DNA from: Nitzschia sp. pyKryTriq1
Taxonomy: Eukaryota; Bacillariophyta; Bacillariophyceae; Bacillariales; Bacillariaceae
Assembly (NCBI GenBank): GCA_956465555.1
Contig: OY101121.1
Location: 582,722 to 646,721 of the forward strand
Reading direction: 5' to 3'
Length of the DNA stretch: 64,000 bases
Part shown: one piece after another, positions 1 through 9,268 of the stretch
How the letters are laid out: the number at the start of each line of letters is the position of its first letter
Position numbering within the stretch: position 1 is the stretch's first letter
Translations under genes and position numbers: made by a program
The notes under the pieces: generated by a model
What the model was told of the DNA's origin: nothing
What the model saw: the letters and a program-made list of their open reading frames with translations, nothing else
Databases searched by the model: none

Positions 1-1745
1 ACACGTTGGTGAAGAAGCTGCGGGATCGCACGCCACACTGCTAGATCCTTGGGAGTCCCACTCCGGGCTTTTTGGGTGAGTAGCTCAACGGCTTGGATAT
101 TGTTGTCGCAAATCTCCACAATGATTTCGTCTACACTTTGATCCTGTGCTCGATCGATCCATGTCTGGACCTCTTCCGCTGGTTGGTCGAGTTTCTGAGC
201 CAACGATGTCACGTCATCCACGTTCGCCAATTCCCTCCAATTGTGGATTTGACATTCTCTCATCAGTTTGGTGACAAGCTTTGCCATATCCTCAGTCGTC
301 GAATTTTGAATGCATTCGCGTAATTCGTCTCGATCTGGTTCGGTCGGTGTCACTAACTTCCATTCGGAACTACGATCTGTTCCATTCTGACTGCTGGATC
401 CCTGCAACCGCCTTAGAGCCGCCTGGGCTTGACGTGCCTGTCGTTCGGCAGCAGTATAATCTTGCAAGTGTTCCATGGCATGTTCCACCGCAGCAATAAC
501 TTCGGCCGCCTGTTCCCCGTTGGCCACTTCTCCGTTGGCTTCTTGCTCCTGCCGCAAATTTTCCAAGGCTTTCTCCGACAGTTGCTGAGCCCGACGCCGC
601 AGAAAAGTCCAATTCTGGTCCGGCAAGAGTTCCTGGTACATCTCTGGAATGCTCGAATGATCGGGAAATATGTGAACTAGACTCCACAAGACACGTGGAG
701 ATAACAGCGCCAAGTTTTCAGGTCGTAAAGCTTCAGTGTTCGATGCATGAATCCCCTTGAGCACAGCCTCCAACACATCCCGCGGAATACAATCTACTTG
801 CTCCTCCGTCTTGGTCTTGTCGACAGAACCCTGATAGGAGACAACTAATACCGAGGTAGATCCCTCTCGGACCTCCTTTGTGTACTTCTTGGCTTGGATC
901 GCTGCCAAGCGAGAAAAGGCTCTTGTCGTTTCGTAACTTGCTTGCACCGCATTTTTCATTCCCTTCCGAAGGACTTGCCCCATCTTTCCTGAATCATTCA
1001 AAGCTCCTAGCAATGCTTCCGACATGTCTGATGATTTGTTGTTGTTGTTGGCATTATTCGCAATAATCCGGCTGGGATTGGCTCGTTTGCGGCTGGTGAT
1101 GCTCTTGGGCGGGGCGACTGCGGATCCATCTGCCAATCGCCGGCCTTGCCCAACGGAAGACGTGAATTTCGGAGCCTGTTGTTTTGCTGTGGATGATCGT
1201 TTCGACGAAGAGGGCGAGGCAGAAGACTTTGAGACTGCTGCTGCTGCTACTGTTCGTGATCGCTTGGAAGGTTGCTGCTGTTGCTTGAGCAGTTCTTCTT
1301 GTGCTTGGATCACAGCAGGCATGTTTTCTGTGGCTCGTTTCGCTGCAGCGCGCTTGGATTTGCGGCCAGCGCTACTGGCTGACGATTCGGGTGGTGCATG
1401 ACTCTGGGTAGCTTTCCCAGTGCATTTTTCCGATTTCCCCTTGGTAGTACTAGTACCAGCATTATTTTTAGCAGCAGCAACTGGAGCAGCACTGCCAAAC
1501 TCGACTTGAATTCGCTCTTGATTTTGTAGAATTGCCTGAATACTAGAAGATTGCGCGGCATCATCGCTGCTGGCTTCGGCAATAAGCTTGGGCGGGAAAC
1601 CATATTTCAACGAAGAGATGGAGATCCCATACTCCGCCTCGGCGATTTGGTACAGCTCGCGAGTGGTAGCCGACGGAGGCAACTGCACGATCTTTCGTCC
1701 TTGTCGCGACGTCAAGCACAAACTCCACTTGGTACTGTCACTCAT
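1..1745 (-). CDS. Ubiquitin-like-fold protein, 3' end cut off by window
   Basis: The frame is open from the ATG at 1745 down to base 1 with no stop, so about 581 residues are present and the C-terminus lies outside the window. The first ~85 residues start with WSLCLTSRQGRKIVQLPP and contain LKYGFPPK; this resembles the ubiquitin/UBX-like N-terminal domain of OTU1/YOD1-type proteins. Next comes a low-complexity Ser/Lys/Gln-rich linker with basic clusters (about 95-240). A more conserved helical region (about 245-400) contains GKMGQVLRKGMKNAV and RPENLALLSPRVLWSLVH, followed by a coiled coil rich in Gln and Glu. No catalytic OTU Cys or His motif is visible in the part present, so a deubiquitinase label is not supported. 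A ubiquitin-pathway or nuclear adaptor role is inference only. Confidence 0.7.
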   Translation of the reverse strand, partial: MSDSTKWSLCLTSRQGRKIVQLPPSATTRELYQIAEAEYGISISSLKYGFPPKLIAEASSDDAAQSSSIQAILQNQERIQVEFGSAAPVAAAKNNAGTSTTKGKSEKCTGKATQSHAPPESSASSAGRKSKRAAAKRATENMPAVIQAQEELLKQQQQPSKRSRTVAAAAVSKSSASPSSSKRSSTAKQQAPKFTSSVGQGRRLADGSAVAPPKSITSRKRANPSRIIANNANNNNKSSDMSEALLGALNDSGKMGQVLRKGMKNAVQASYETTRAFSRLAAIQAKKYTKEVREGSTSVLVVSYQGSVDKTKTEEQVDCIPRDVLEAVLKGIHASNTEALRPENLALLSPRVLWSLVHIFPDHSSIPEMYQELLPDQNWTFLRRRAQQLSEKALENLRQEQEANGEVANGEQAAEVIAAVEHAMEHLQDYTAAERQARQAQAALRRLQGSSSQNGTDRSSEWKLVTPTEPDRDELRECIQNSTTEDMAKLVTKLMRECQIHNWRELANVDDVTSLAQKLDQPAEEVQTWIDRAQDQSVDEIIVEICDNNIQAVELLTQKARSGTPKDLAVWRAIPQLLHQR

Positions 1746-2702
1746 GACGCACAAATAATAGTCTACTCAATCTCTATAAGGACGCTTCAAGGCTGAAGCT
1801 GCAAGAAACATGGACGTTCAATGTTGCTTATGTACAGAGGGACTTGAAGGTTCTGGAACCCACTTGTTTGTGTCCTGTTATTGACTACCACGAGAGACGA
1901 GAGTGGTATGGACGAAGACTCATCATGAATCCATCATCATGAACGTCGTTTCCAATTTTCTCTCGTCTCGGTTTATTTTTTGTCAGTCCTCGACTTGCCC
2001 GACCAGATAATCTCTACCCAATCTTACTGTACGTACAACGTACGTACTTCGTACACGCACTAACCACTACCACACCAAGGACGTAAGAGATATTATGTAC
2101 GCGCTAGCGTAGCGTTGTACGGTACTCGTACGCATGCTGTACCGCGGTACCTGGTACTGTACCTGGTACATACCTGTTACAAACTCTCGTGTCTCTTTAG
2201 CGTAATGTCCGCTTACTAAAATTATGAGCACTTCTACTCTACTATTTTCTTCTCATGTACTTTCGGTCAAACGTGTGTCGTTCTTCATATCGTTTCTCCG
2301 ATGTTCTCCGGGGGTCTTCGATTCTCTCCGAATCCTTCAGAATTATACAGAATCATTCGCCGCGTGTCTCAATGTTCGATTCCTTCGAATCATCATGAGC
2401 AACACTCTCCAACACCCTTCCTGTTGCGACTTGATCCTCATCCAAATCGCGAATTTCGGTTTTGCCGATATTTTCAATATCACGTCGGTGGGCAAGGAAC
2501 TTGACCTTGTGTTTATCATGTAGAAGTAGAGTAAAGCTTTACTTCGTTTCAACTCTCAAGTTTCAAACATCATCAACTGTAAGTAAAACTCGCAAATTCA
2601 TATCGTATCGAAAAAGATTCGATCAATTCCAACAACTGCGGGAGATATTCCACCGACGGTCGCGCAATCGACGAGAATCTTCTCACGCGACGACCGACGG
2701 CA
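1746..2702. other. Intergenic, GTAC-rich upstream region
   Basis: No convincing gene. Bases ~2029-2180 are a dense run of GTAC, GGTACC and CCGCGG strings. It separates the leftward gene starting at 1745 from the region to the right. Open frames at 2224-2552 have no recognisable domain. Confidence 0.5.
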
Positions 2703-3657
2703 ATGACGCCCCGCACCGAATCACCAACACTCTTGCCACCCTTCAAGGGTCAGCAATCGCCCAAAGGAACGATGAAGCTCTTCGAAATAGAGTCACTTTC
2801 ATCGTTCCACCACCACACCGAAACCGAATTCGAAAGGTCGGCCCGAGGACAACATCCCAGCAAAACGACCAATGCTGCGGATTCGCCGGATGATTCAATT
2901 CTTGCTCGACTAAAATACAGATTACAAACCGAAAACAGTAATCTAACATAATCAACTCTATCGCCTTAACTACAGGAACCGCAAGCAAACATGCAAACCA
3001 ACTTCATCAAGCGCAAGATGGACAACGTCGAATCGAACGAATCCGATCGGTCGCACGGGGTTCTAGCGCTCTGTTATATGCCAAGTACGTGTACCTATGG
3101 ACTTTGTACTTGAACGACTACTCAGAGAGTGAGAGGCTTCCACGTGTAGATGCGGAGAACAAGGCGTGAGAGAGGTTGAGTCTGGTAAGAATCCACGATA
3201 TTCAAGAAAGACTCGGTACGGTACGCACCCATGCCAGCAGGAGGAGAGATGATTTCGTACATGAAAGGATACGCGCGAGCGATGCGCGCGATGCGATGTA
3301 TCTGGCAATGATGATGATGACCATCGATCGACCAAAATTCACCGCGCCAGTTAGGATTGATGATTCCATCATCACGTGCCACCCAAATTCCAACATGTAT
3401 TTCGAAATATGCCCTAGTTCATTCAATCTTGTATGGCTTGCGCTGTACTTGTCGGTTTGTGGTCGGAGTAGCAGATGTGTTGGCTGAAAATATACCGCCA
3501 AATTCTTCAGAACTGTATGTTGAGTCTTGAAAACTGATGAACTGTTGGCTTTTTCGGTGGCCCAGAAGCGCATCATCGCGGAAAACGCGAACATCATGGA
3601 TGCGCTAAGACAAATTTCGGTCCCAAAATTCAAACTTCAGTACGTACTCCATCCGAT
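2703..3657 (+). other. Possible multi-exon or decayed small coiled-coil gene
   Basis: Weak candidate. A frame from the ATG at 2703 ends in a heptad-like stretch (ILARLKYRLQTEN, near 2940) and meets a plausible donor (GTAATC, 2937). About 590 bp downstream a second stretch (3530-3657) encodes ELLAFSVAQKRIIAENANIM, also coiled-coil-like, ending at a TGA. A TTGAG acceptor just before it would keep the frame and give one coiled-coil protein. A third piece near 2990-3075 (NFIKRKMDNVESNESD) lies in a different phase. Either this is a real gene with introns I cannot fix, or the remains of one. No family recognised. Confidence 0.22.
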
Positions 3658-3699
3658 GTGACACGGAACAATGGGAACGCGGGGAGAAGGACTCGGTGA

Positions 3700-5085
3700 A
3701 TGAAAATCGACATGGACCGCCAAAGAATCTCTCCACCGCATTGTCCACTATTTTTTACAATTGTCACTGCATCTTCTACTATCGCAGACTCTCTCGTTTC
3801 AACAATGATGAAGGAGGAAACAAAGCAGGTCCCCAGTGCGGAACAACCCCGGAGGCAACTTTACTTGCGCATTGCGTTTGTTGTGTCGTGGTTGGCTGCG
3901 GTGCTTGTAGTAGGCCTATCGAAGAAGGGAACCAACCTCGGTGAACCTCAACAACTATTGAGGGCGTCGAACGATGCAACTGCCGTGTCCACACTAAGTA
4001 TCGAGGACCAGATTGATACGATGTTGTCACCGAAAAAGGTTCTTGGAAATGTGACCTTGCATTCCAAGCACACCTACCCCTCCGTGGATCAATACACCGA
4101 TGATTTCGAAGGACCTTACACAGTCCCATACACATACATGCTGCACTACGATCGCAACTTCAAATCATCGCCCTTTTGGCGTCGGTGGCGAATGGAATGG
4201 GAGTTGCCAGCGTGGGCTGAAAAGAAAAGCCGAAATGGACAAAGATACATAGCAGCTGGCTCCCACACTTGTTTCGTTCATGTGGGCAAAACTGCTGGAT
4301 CAACGATTGGTTGCGCCCTTGGTTTTAGCTTGCACTGCGAGGAGGATGCAGCTGTTCCCTCGGGCTTTCTTCCGTTGTATTCGACCAATGTGTTGCACAA
4401 AGATGTCAATGACTGTCCCGATTACATGCCGAACTACCTTTTTGTAGCACGTGACCCTCTCGAGCGCGTCAAATCCGCGTACCTTTACGGTCGACAGGAT
4501 GTTGACTATGCATTGAATTCAGGAGACCCCGATTGCATTGCTGAGATGCAACAAGAGCGCATTTGGAAGCTGCATAAGGATTGTCCTTTCTGGACACTAA
4601 ATGAACTTGCCGAAAATGGGTTGGCCGAAGATGGCACCGCCTCAGAAAAATGCAAAGAACGAGCTTACAATGCCATTCGAGGGTACCAGAGGCAGGGGGA
4701 GAAGGATCATATGTATTACAACTATCGGTTCTATTTGGAAGAATCAAGGGCCTTTGCATTGCATACGAATATCTGGGTTATTCGGACGGAGCATACTACC
4801 GATGACTGGAATTCTATTGAACGATTGTTGACTGGGCAAATGAAAACCTATGTCGATGAATTCCCTCGCAGCAACGACTCGGCAGACCATCACGTGAACG
4901 AAGAGGAAAAAATCCTCTCCTCAAAGGCACAGACTCTCTTGTGTCATGCTTTGTGCGAAGAAATTCAGCTCTACAAGGCGTTGCTGTATCGTGCTTCGAA
5001 TCTGGTTCCGGGTGATTTTCTCGTTTCAATGCGAGAGTTGTACAATAAGTGCCCTATCGAAGCACAAGCAACTTCTTGTTCCTAA
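3700..5085 (+). CDS. Type II membrane sulfotransferase (Sulfotransfer_2-like)
   Basis: Single-exon gene of 461 residues from the first ATG; an in-frame MM at 3805 gives a shorter 426-residue protein. The shorter form looks better for a type II Golgi protein: a short charged N-tail, then one hydrophobic segment (LRIAFVVSWLAAVLVVGL), then a luminal domain. The PAPS-binding signatures are visible: a 5'-phosphosulfate loop (FVHVGKTAGSTIG, about residue 190) and a 3'-phosphate motif (FVARDPLERVKSAYLYGR, about 250). Family knowledge: such enzymes transfer sulfate from PAPS to hydroxyls of glycans or lipids. Many Cys in the catalytic part suggest luminal disulfides. The acceptor cannot be read from sequence. 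An AT-rich 3' region with a 21-bp hairpin follows. Confidence 0.85.
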   Translation: MKIDMDRQRISPPHCPLFFTIVTASSTIADSLVSTMMKEETKQVPSAEQPRRQLYLRIAFVVSWLAAVLVVGLSKKGTNLGEPQQLLRASNDATAVSTLSIEDQIDTMLSPKKVLGNVTLHSKHTYPSVDQYTDDFEGPYTVPYTYMLHYDRNFKSSPFWRRWRMEWELPAWAEKKSRNGQRYIAAGSHTCFVHVGKTAGSTIGCALGFSLHCEEDAAVPSGFLPLYSTNVLHKDVNDCPDYMPNYLFVARDPLERVKSAYLYGRQDVDYALNSGDPDCIAEMQQERIWKLHKDCPFWTLNELAENGLAEDGTASEKCKERAYNAIRGYQRQGEKDHMYYNYRFYLEESRAFALHTNIWVIRTEHTTDDWNSIERLLTGQMKTYVDEFPRSNDSADHHVNEEEKILSSKAQTLLCHALCEEIQLYKALLYRASNLVPGDFLVSMRELYNKCPIEAQATSCS

Positions 5086-5953
5086 ACCGCTAACAAGAGT
5101 GGGCAAGGTTCCAACGCAAGACGACGGGGACATTAATCTGACTTCATGCATGACGAAAGCTGTAATAAAACAATGTAGTGCTAAATTTTAGTCTAATGAA
5201 TTATTTGGACCAAATGTACTGTAAGCTGTTAAACCTCTCTACTCTACTAGAGTAGAGTAGAGTATTGGAGAGGATATTAGATTTGAATCATGGCTTGTAT
5301 TACTATCGACGATCAGTCGGGTATGGCGCGTCTCTTTGCCGATGGGAACCGAGGCAGCCGCCCTTTGAGCCGACGGTATCAGTACAACTTGTTCAGTCGG
5401 TACGAGTATTTTTTAATAGTACAGGTACTGTAGGAGTACTGGTACAGTACCAGGTTACTTTACCTGGTAAGGTACCAGATAGGGCAGACAGGGCGTTATC
5501 CTTGGACAGGGTCCTCTGCCGGTCCACTACTCGTACGCACTCTCTACTACACTCTACTTCTACAGTTCGTACTGGTACCTGGTACCTGGTACTGTACTCT
5601 ACTCTCTACTCTAGTAGAGCTAAGAGAGATGAAAAAATGATGAGATTCTTCATTATTCTCCGTCTTTTTCGTGACTGGATTGGGATTGAAAAATCCGCGA
5701 AACATACAAAAAGCGCGGGAACACAACACCGGCCAGCAATGCCACCACCGGGTTATGAGTACTGGTATTCCTTCCGGTAGACTACAGTACCGGTACTTGT
5801 ACTTGTACCGGTACAGAAATCTAAACAATCGACAACAATCAAGCTATTGTCAAAATAGGTTTGCTTCTTATTCAAGCAGTTGTCTCTAGAGTAGAGAAGT
5901 TAAAAGTTCGCATAGCAGCCAAGCTTCGTTGACGGATACCAAAGGCTTCCAGA
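5086..5953. other. Intergenic with hairpin and GTAC-rich tract
   Basis: Between two rightward genes. Bases 5237-5257 form a hairpin with 10-bp arms (CTCTACTCTA and its complement). Bases ~5396-5600 and 5760-5815 are dense in GTAC/GGTACC strings. A long open frame here (5265-5780) is made of these strings and is not taken as coding. Confidence 0.5.
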
Positions 5954-6751
5954 ATGACATACTCCCACATCGTAAGAACTGCTGTGAGCCGTATGGCCGC
6001 TAGCACTCGTCAAGCAATTGCATCATCGTCGGCTCGTGCGCTATCGTACTCCTTGCAATCAGTCAGGGCGCAATCGTCTGACTCTCAGCTAAACGCCAGG
6101 CCATCGTATCAGATATACGGCGACAGTATCGCGTTTTCAGTAAAACCCATACCTCCCGAATTCCGTGCTGTCAGTGGAGGCAAAACGATGGTTCTAGACA
6201 AGAAAGGCCGGCTCTTGCTCGAGTGGGTCCCACGCGTGCAAGCGAATAATCAGGGAGGAGGAACTTATGCCAAATTTGCCTGGGATCGCCCGCTACGATT
6301 TGGACTTAGCCCAGAAGAAATCGGCTTGTACCTCTCCAGACTCAAATTCGGGCAAGCAGTTGAATTCAATCGACAGAATCGTTCCGATTATGGCAATAGC
6401 AACGGGGCTCAGTTTGGCGATGCTGCGACAGGATCTATGTTGAAGGTATTTCGTGCTCAGCCATTGCCCGATGGTACGGTCCGTATGGAGTGTGATTATG
6501 AGTTGGATGGCCAAGGGGGTCAAGAACCTCCCACAGAGTACGAATCCAGAGGGCCTCTCGAAATCAACCTCTTGGCGGGCGAAAGTCAAGTGCTACAATC
6601 CATCATGGAATACTCAATACCTAGACTTACTGGTTGGTCGACCATGATGGACCATTCGATGGACAATGCGTTCTATACTGCAGCCTCGGGTGGAGGCATT
6701 CCAAACCCTCACAACTATAGTAGGCAGGGTGGCGATGGGATCCCCTTCTAG
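5954..6751 (+). CDS. Whirly-family ssDNA-binding protein, organelle-targeted
   Basis: Single exon, 265 residues. The first ~50 residues are rich in Ser, Arg and Ala with almost no acidic residues and look like a mitochondrial (or other organelle) presequence. The Whirly fold region runs from about residue 52 (YQIYGDSIAFSVKPIPPEF) through LLLEWVPRV and KFAWDRPLRFGLSPEEIG to about 225. This order of strands and the SxxEIG segment match plant WHY and kinetoplast MRP proteins. Family knowledge: these bind single-stranded DNA or guide RNA and stabilise organelle genomes. The Lys-rich KGKAAL signature of plant WHY proteins is not evident, so a diverged subfamily is likely. The C-terminal ~40 residues are Gly/Asn-rich and probably disordered. 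Confidence 0.85.
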   Translation: MTYSHIVRTAVSRMAASTRQAIASSSARALSYSLQSVRAQSSDSQLNARPSYQIYGDSIAFSVKPIPPEFRAVSGGKTMVLDKKGRLLLEWVPRVQANNQGGGTYAKFAWDRPLRFGLSPEEIGLYLSRLKFGQAVEFNRQNRSDYGNSNGAQFGDAATGSMLKVFRAQPLPDGTVRMECDYELDGQGGQEPPTEYESRGPLEINLLAGESQVLQSIMEYSIPRLTGWSTMMDHSMDNAFYTAASGGGIPNPHNYSRQGGDGIPF

Positions 6752-6881
6752 AGAGTAGCTTCTCAGGAGATCCCTGCACTGTACTGCATACATCCTTTAT
6801 TAGAACTGCACAATGATATGGAACAATAGTTTACAATTTTGTATTATGTACAAGCACCAAGGTGAAAAATTCTACTTAGTT

Positions 6882-8742
6882 CTAGCGCAACAGCGATCGA
6901 TGCTGAGACGCCTCGTCGTCTGAATCATCGTGCTCTTCGCTATCTTCACTGTTCTCCTGACGAATAGGCCCAAGTCCCACGTTTTCCTCGTGATGACCAT
7001 TGTGGCCATTCGTCACACTACTCCTAGAAGAAGGAGAATGTAGGGGTTCCCGTACCCCACCAAAATGTGGTTTCAAAACTTGATCGTCAAATCGATACCA
7101 CAAACCCTTGATACCTTCCCTTAGTTTTCGTCGATTCACATCCATTGCTGATTCTCTCCGTTGTTCGGCTGGAGGCTTAAACGTCAGCCGATTCAGAATC
7201 AAGTCGGGTCCATTCAATTCGTGTCCATCATGTGTGGACGGATGTCGACTTTCTTTCATTCCAAAGACTGATAGTACTTGGTTGGTAAAACTCCCACATA
7301 CCAAGGTCGTAAATATACAAATACTCAAGGTACCTGTCGCATAGACTTCCTTGTGCGGGCCTGGCATGTTTTCACTCAGGGCAAAGGCAATGGCACCCCG
7401 CAACCCCGCAAACCATAGTACAGCCTGATGTCTCCCCGAAATCACGTATCGCCCGTTCCGACAGAGATTGGCGAGAAACGACAACGGCACAATATTCAGC
7501 AATCTTCCAATCAAACACGCCAGCAGCGCAATCACGGAAAAGGTCATATCAAATGTCTGATATCGTCCCGTAAAGACACCCATCCCCATGTAGACGAAGA
7601 CAATCGTTTCCGTCAAGGTAGCAAAGGTGGAAAATATTTGTTCGCTCGCCACATGTGCCGTCTCACTCAAATTGTAAGAGTTATAGTGTGATAAAACGAC
7701 GCCCTGAAAGAAAAGTGCCATGATACCACTCAGTGCAACGGCTTCGGCTGTCGCATAACACAAATAACAAAAACAGAATAACAGGGATGTCTCCAAGTTC
7801 GGATAGAACTTGAGATCCAGGTGCTTGTACAACCAACTGCAAGCAAGTCCCAAAGAAACTCCAACGACAATCGATAAGAACGAGACCACAACGAAACTCA
7901 AAAGGGCTGCTGGGATTTCAGATTCACTCCAGTTGGGACCTTCGGGTTTGTAATATTTGAAGAAAGTTTTGAACAACGAAATCGCAATGGCATCATTCAA
8001 GACTGACTCTCCAAAGACCAACGAGTACAATAGTGGATCGACGCCCAACTCAGCATTGCCCATGATGGATAAAGTCGCTACCGGGTCCACTGCACTGATC
8101 AACGCGCCAAACATTAATGATTCCATAGGATTCTCCTTGTCAATTCCACCGATCAGCCCCACCTTGGCGGCATAGAAGCATAAAATTCCCACTGTAAATG
8201 TACTGATCAGGGTCCCCAACATGGCATACAATGTGATCGCTCCAATGTTCTCAAAGAATCCTTTCCGATCCAAAGAATAACCAGCTTCGAAGATGATTGG
8301 CGGTAGTAAAAAGAAGAAAAACACCTCCGGTGACTGTTGCAAGGAAGAGTAGGGTAAGGAAACATGATGAGTGATGAGAATGCTATTACATGGACCAGCA
8401 GTCAAGGTTTACGGCCTGTTGAAATAGCACTGGTCAGTAGGCTACAATACTTACAAATTCAAAGAGTGCCAGATTATCCGTAGTCAGCCGAACAATCCCC
8501 CCAATAACAATCCCCACTACCAAGGCTCCCGCACTTTCTGGTAAGGAGTATATCCGAAACCTTTTGACGAAATAGGCCAGCAATAAGCAGCCAATGATGA
8601 CAAGATTCAACGCCAAAGCGCTGATTGCGTCAAACTCATGTTCTTCTTCCGCCTTCTCCGCCTCTTTGATACTCTCTGTGATGTTCAAAATTGTCGGAGC
8701 CGGCGTCGGGGTCCCCGTATCCAGAGGTAAAATATCGGCCAT
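6882..8742 (-). CDS. Na+/H+ exchanger, NHE/NHX type (CPA1)
   Basis: Two exons: 8455-8742 and 6882-8333, with a 121-bp intron (8334-8454, GTAAGT...CAACAG, phase 0), giving 579 residues. The ATG at 8742 (MADILPLDTG) is the first in frame. Ten or more membrane helices are visible. Diagnostic motifs: FFFFLLPPIIFEAGY (amiloride-binding helix), VFGESVLNDAIAI with the ion-binding Asn-Asp pair, and GLRGAIAFAL. After the last helix comes a cytosolic tail of about 130 residues rich in Ser, Glu, Asp and His. Role: electroneutral exchange of Na+ or K+ for H+ across plasma or endomembranes, serving pH and salt balance. Plasma membrane versus vacuole cannot be decided. The start lies about 530 bp from the divergent actin-processing gene. 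Confidence 0.93.
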
Positions 8743-9268
8743 GGTCGAAACAAGGTTTGGTGTTAGCAAGCAGGATGATGATGGATGCTACTACCTTTCT
8801 GGTGGCTCTGGTGGCAAGCAAGTGGACATGGATTTTTACGAGTATGATGGAGAGGCATCGCGTCGTCGTCATTCCCGCGAAAGAAGTGCATGCGAGATTC
8901 GTCTCGACGACGGCCGGCGCGCGGTCGATAGTGAAAAAAAACATACGGTACCTGGTACAGGTATGGAGAGGTGGAAAGTTATGGCGGGAAAAGTTCAAGT
9001 AAAAAGTTCAAAGTAGAGTGGAAGCGTGATTATTCGTGACTGACGACTCCTCATATCAATAAACCTACAGTACCTGGTGTACTGGTACCATGACTGCGAA
9101 ACTCTCAACAACGTCAAGTCGGAATCGAGAAAGTTGCGCCGATCGACGATGATGAGGATTGATGCCTTCTACTACTGCTTCTTGCCGTTTGCTCTCTCAA
9201 ACAGCAACGCGGACTGACTGTACGTACTTTGCACGGCACTGTCCTGATGCCATGCATGAAAGGCGGCG
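8743..9268. promoter_or_regulatory. Divergent intergenic region, exchanger / actin-processing gene
   Basis: 526 bp between two outward-facing start codons, so it should hold promoters for both. Two short GTACCTGGTAC strings occur near 8946 and 9069. No further element was recognised. Confidence 0.4.

Noticed and set aside
5265-5780. 171-codon open frame
   Set aside because: Made largely of GTAC/GGTACC strings that are open in several frames; no domain.
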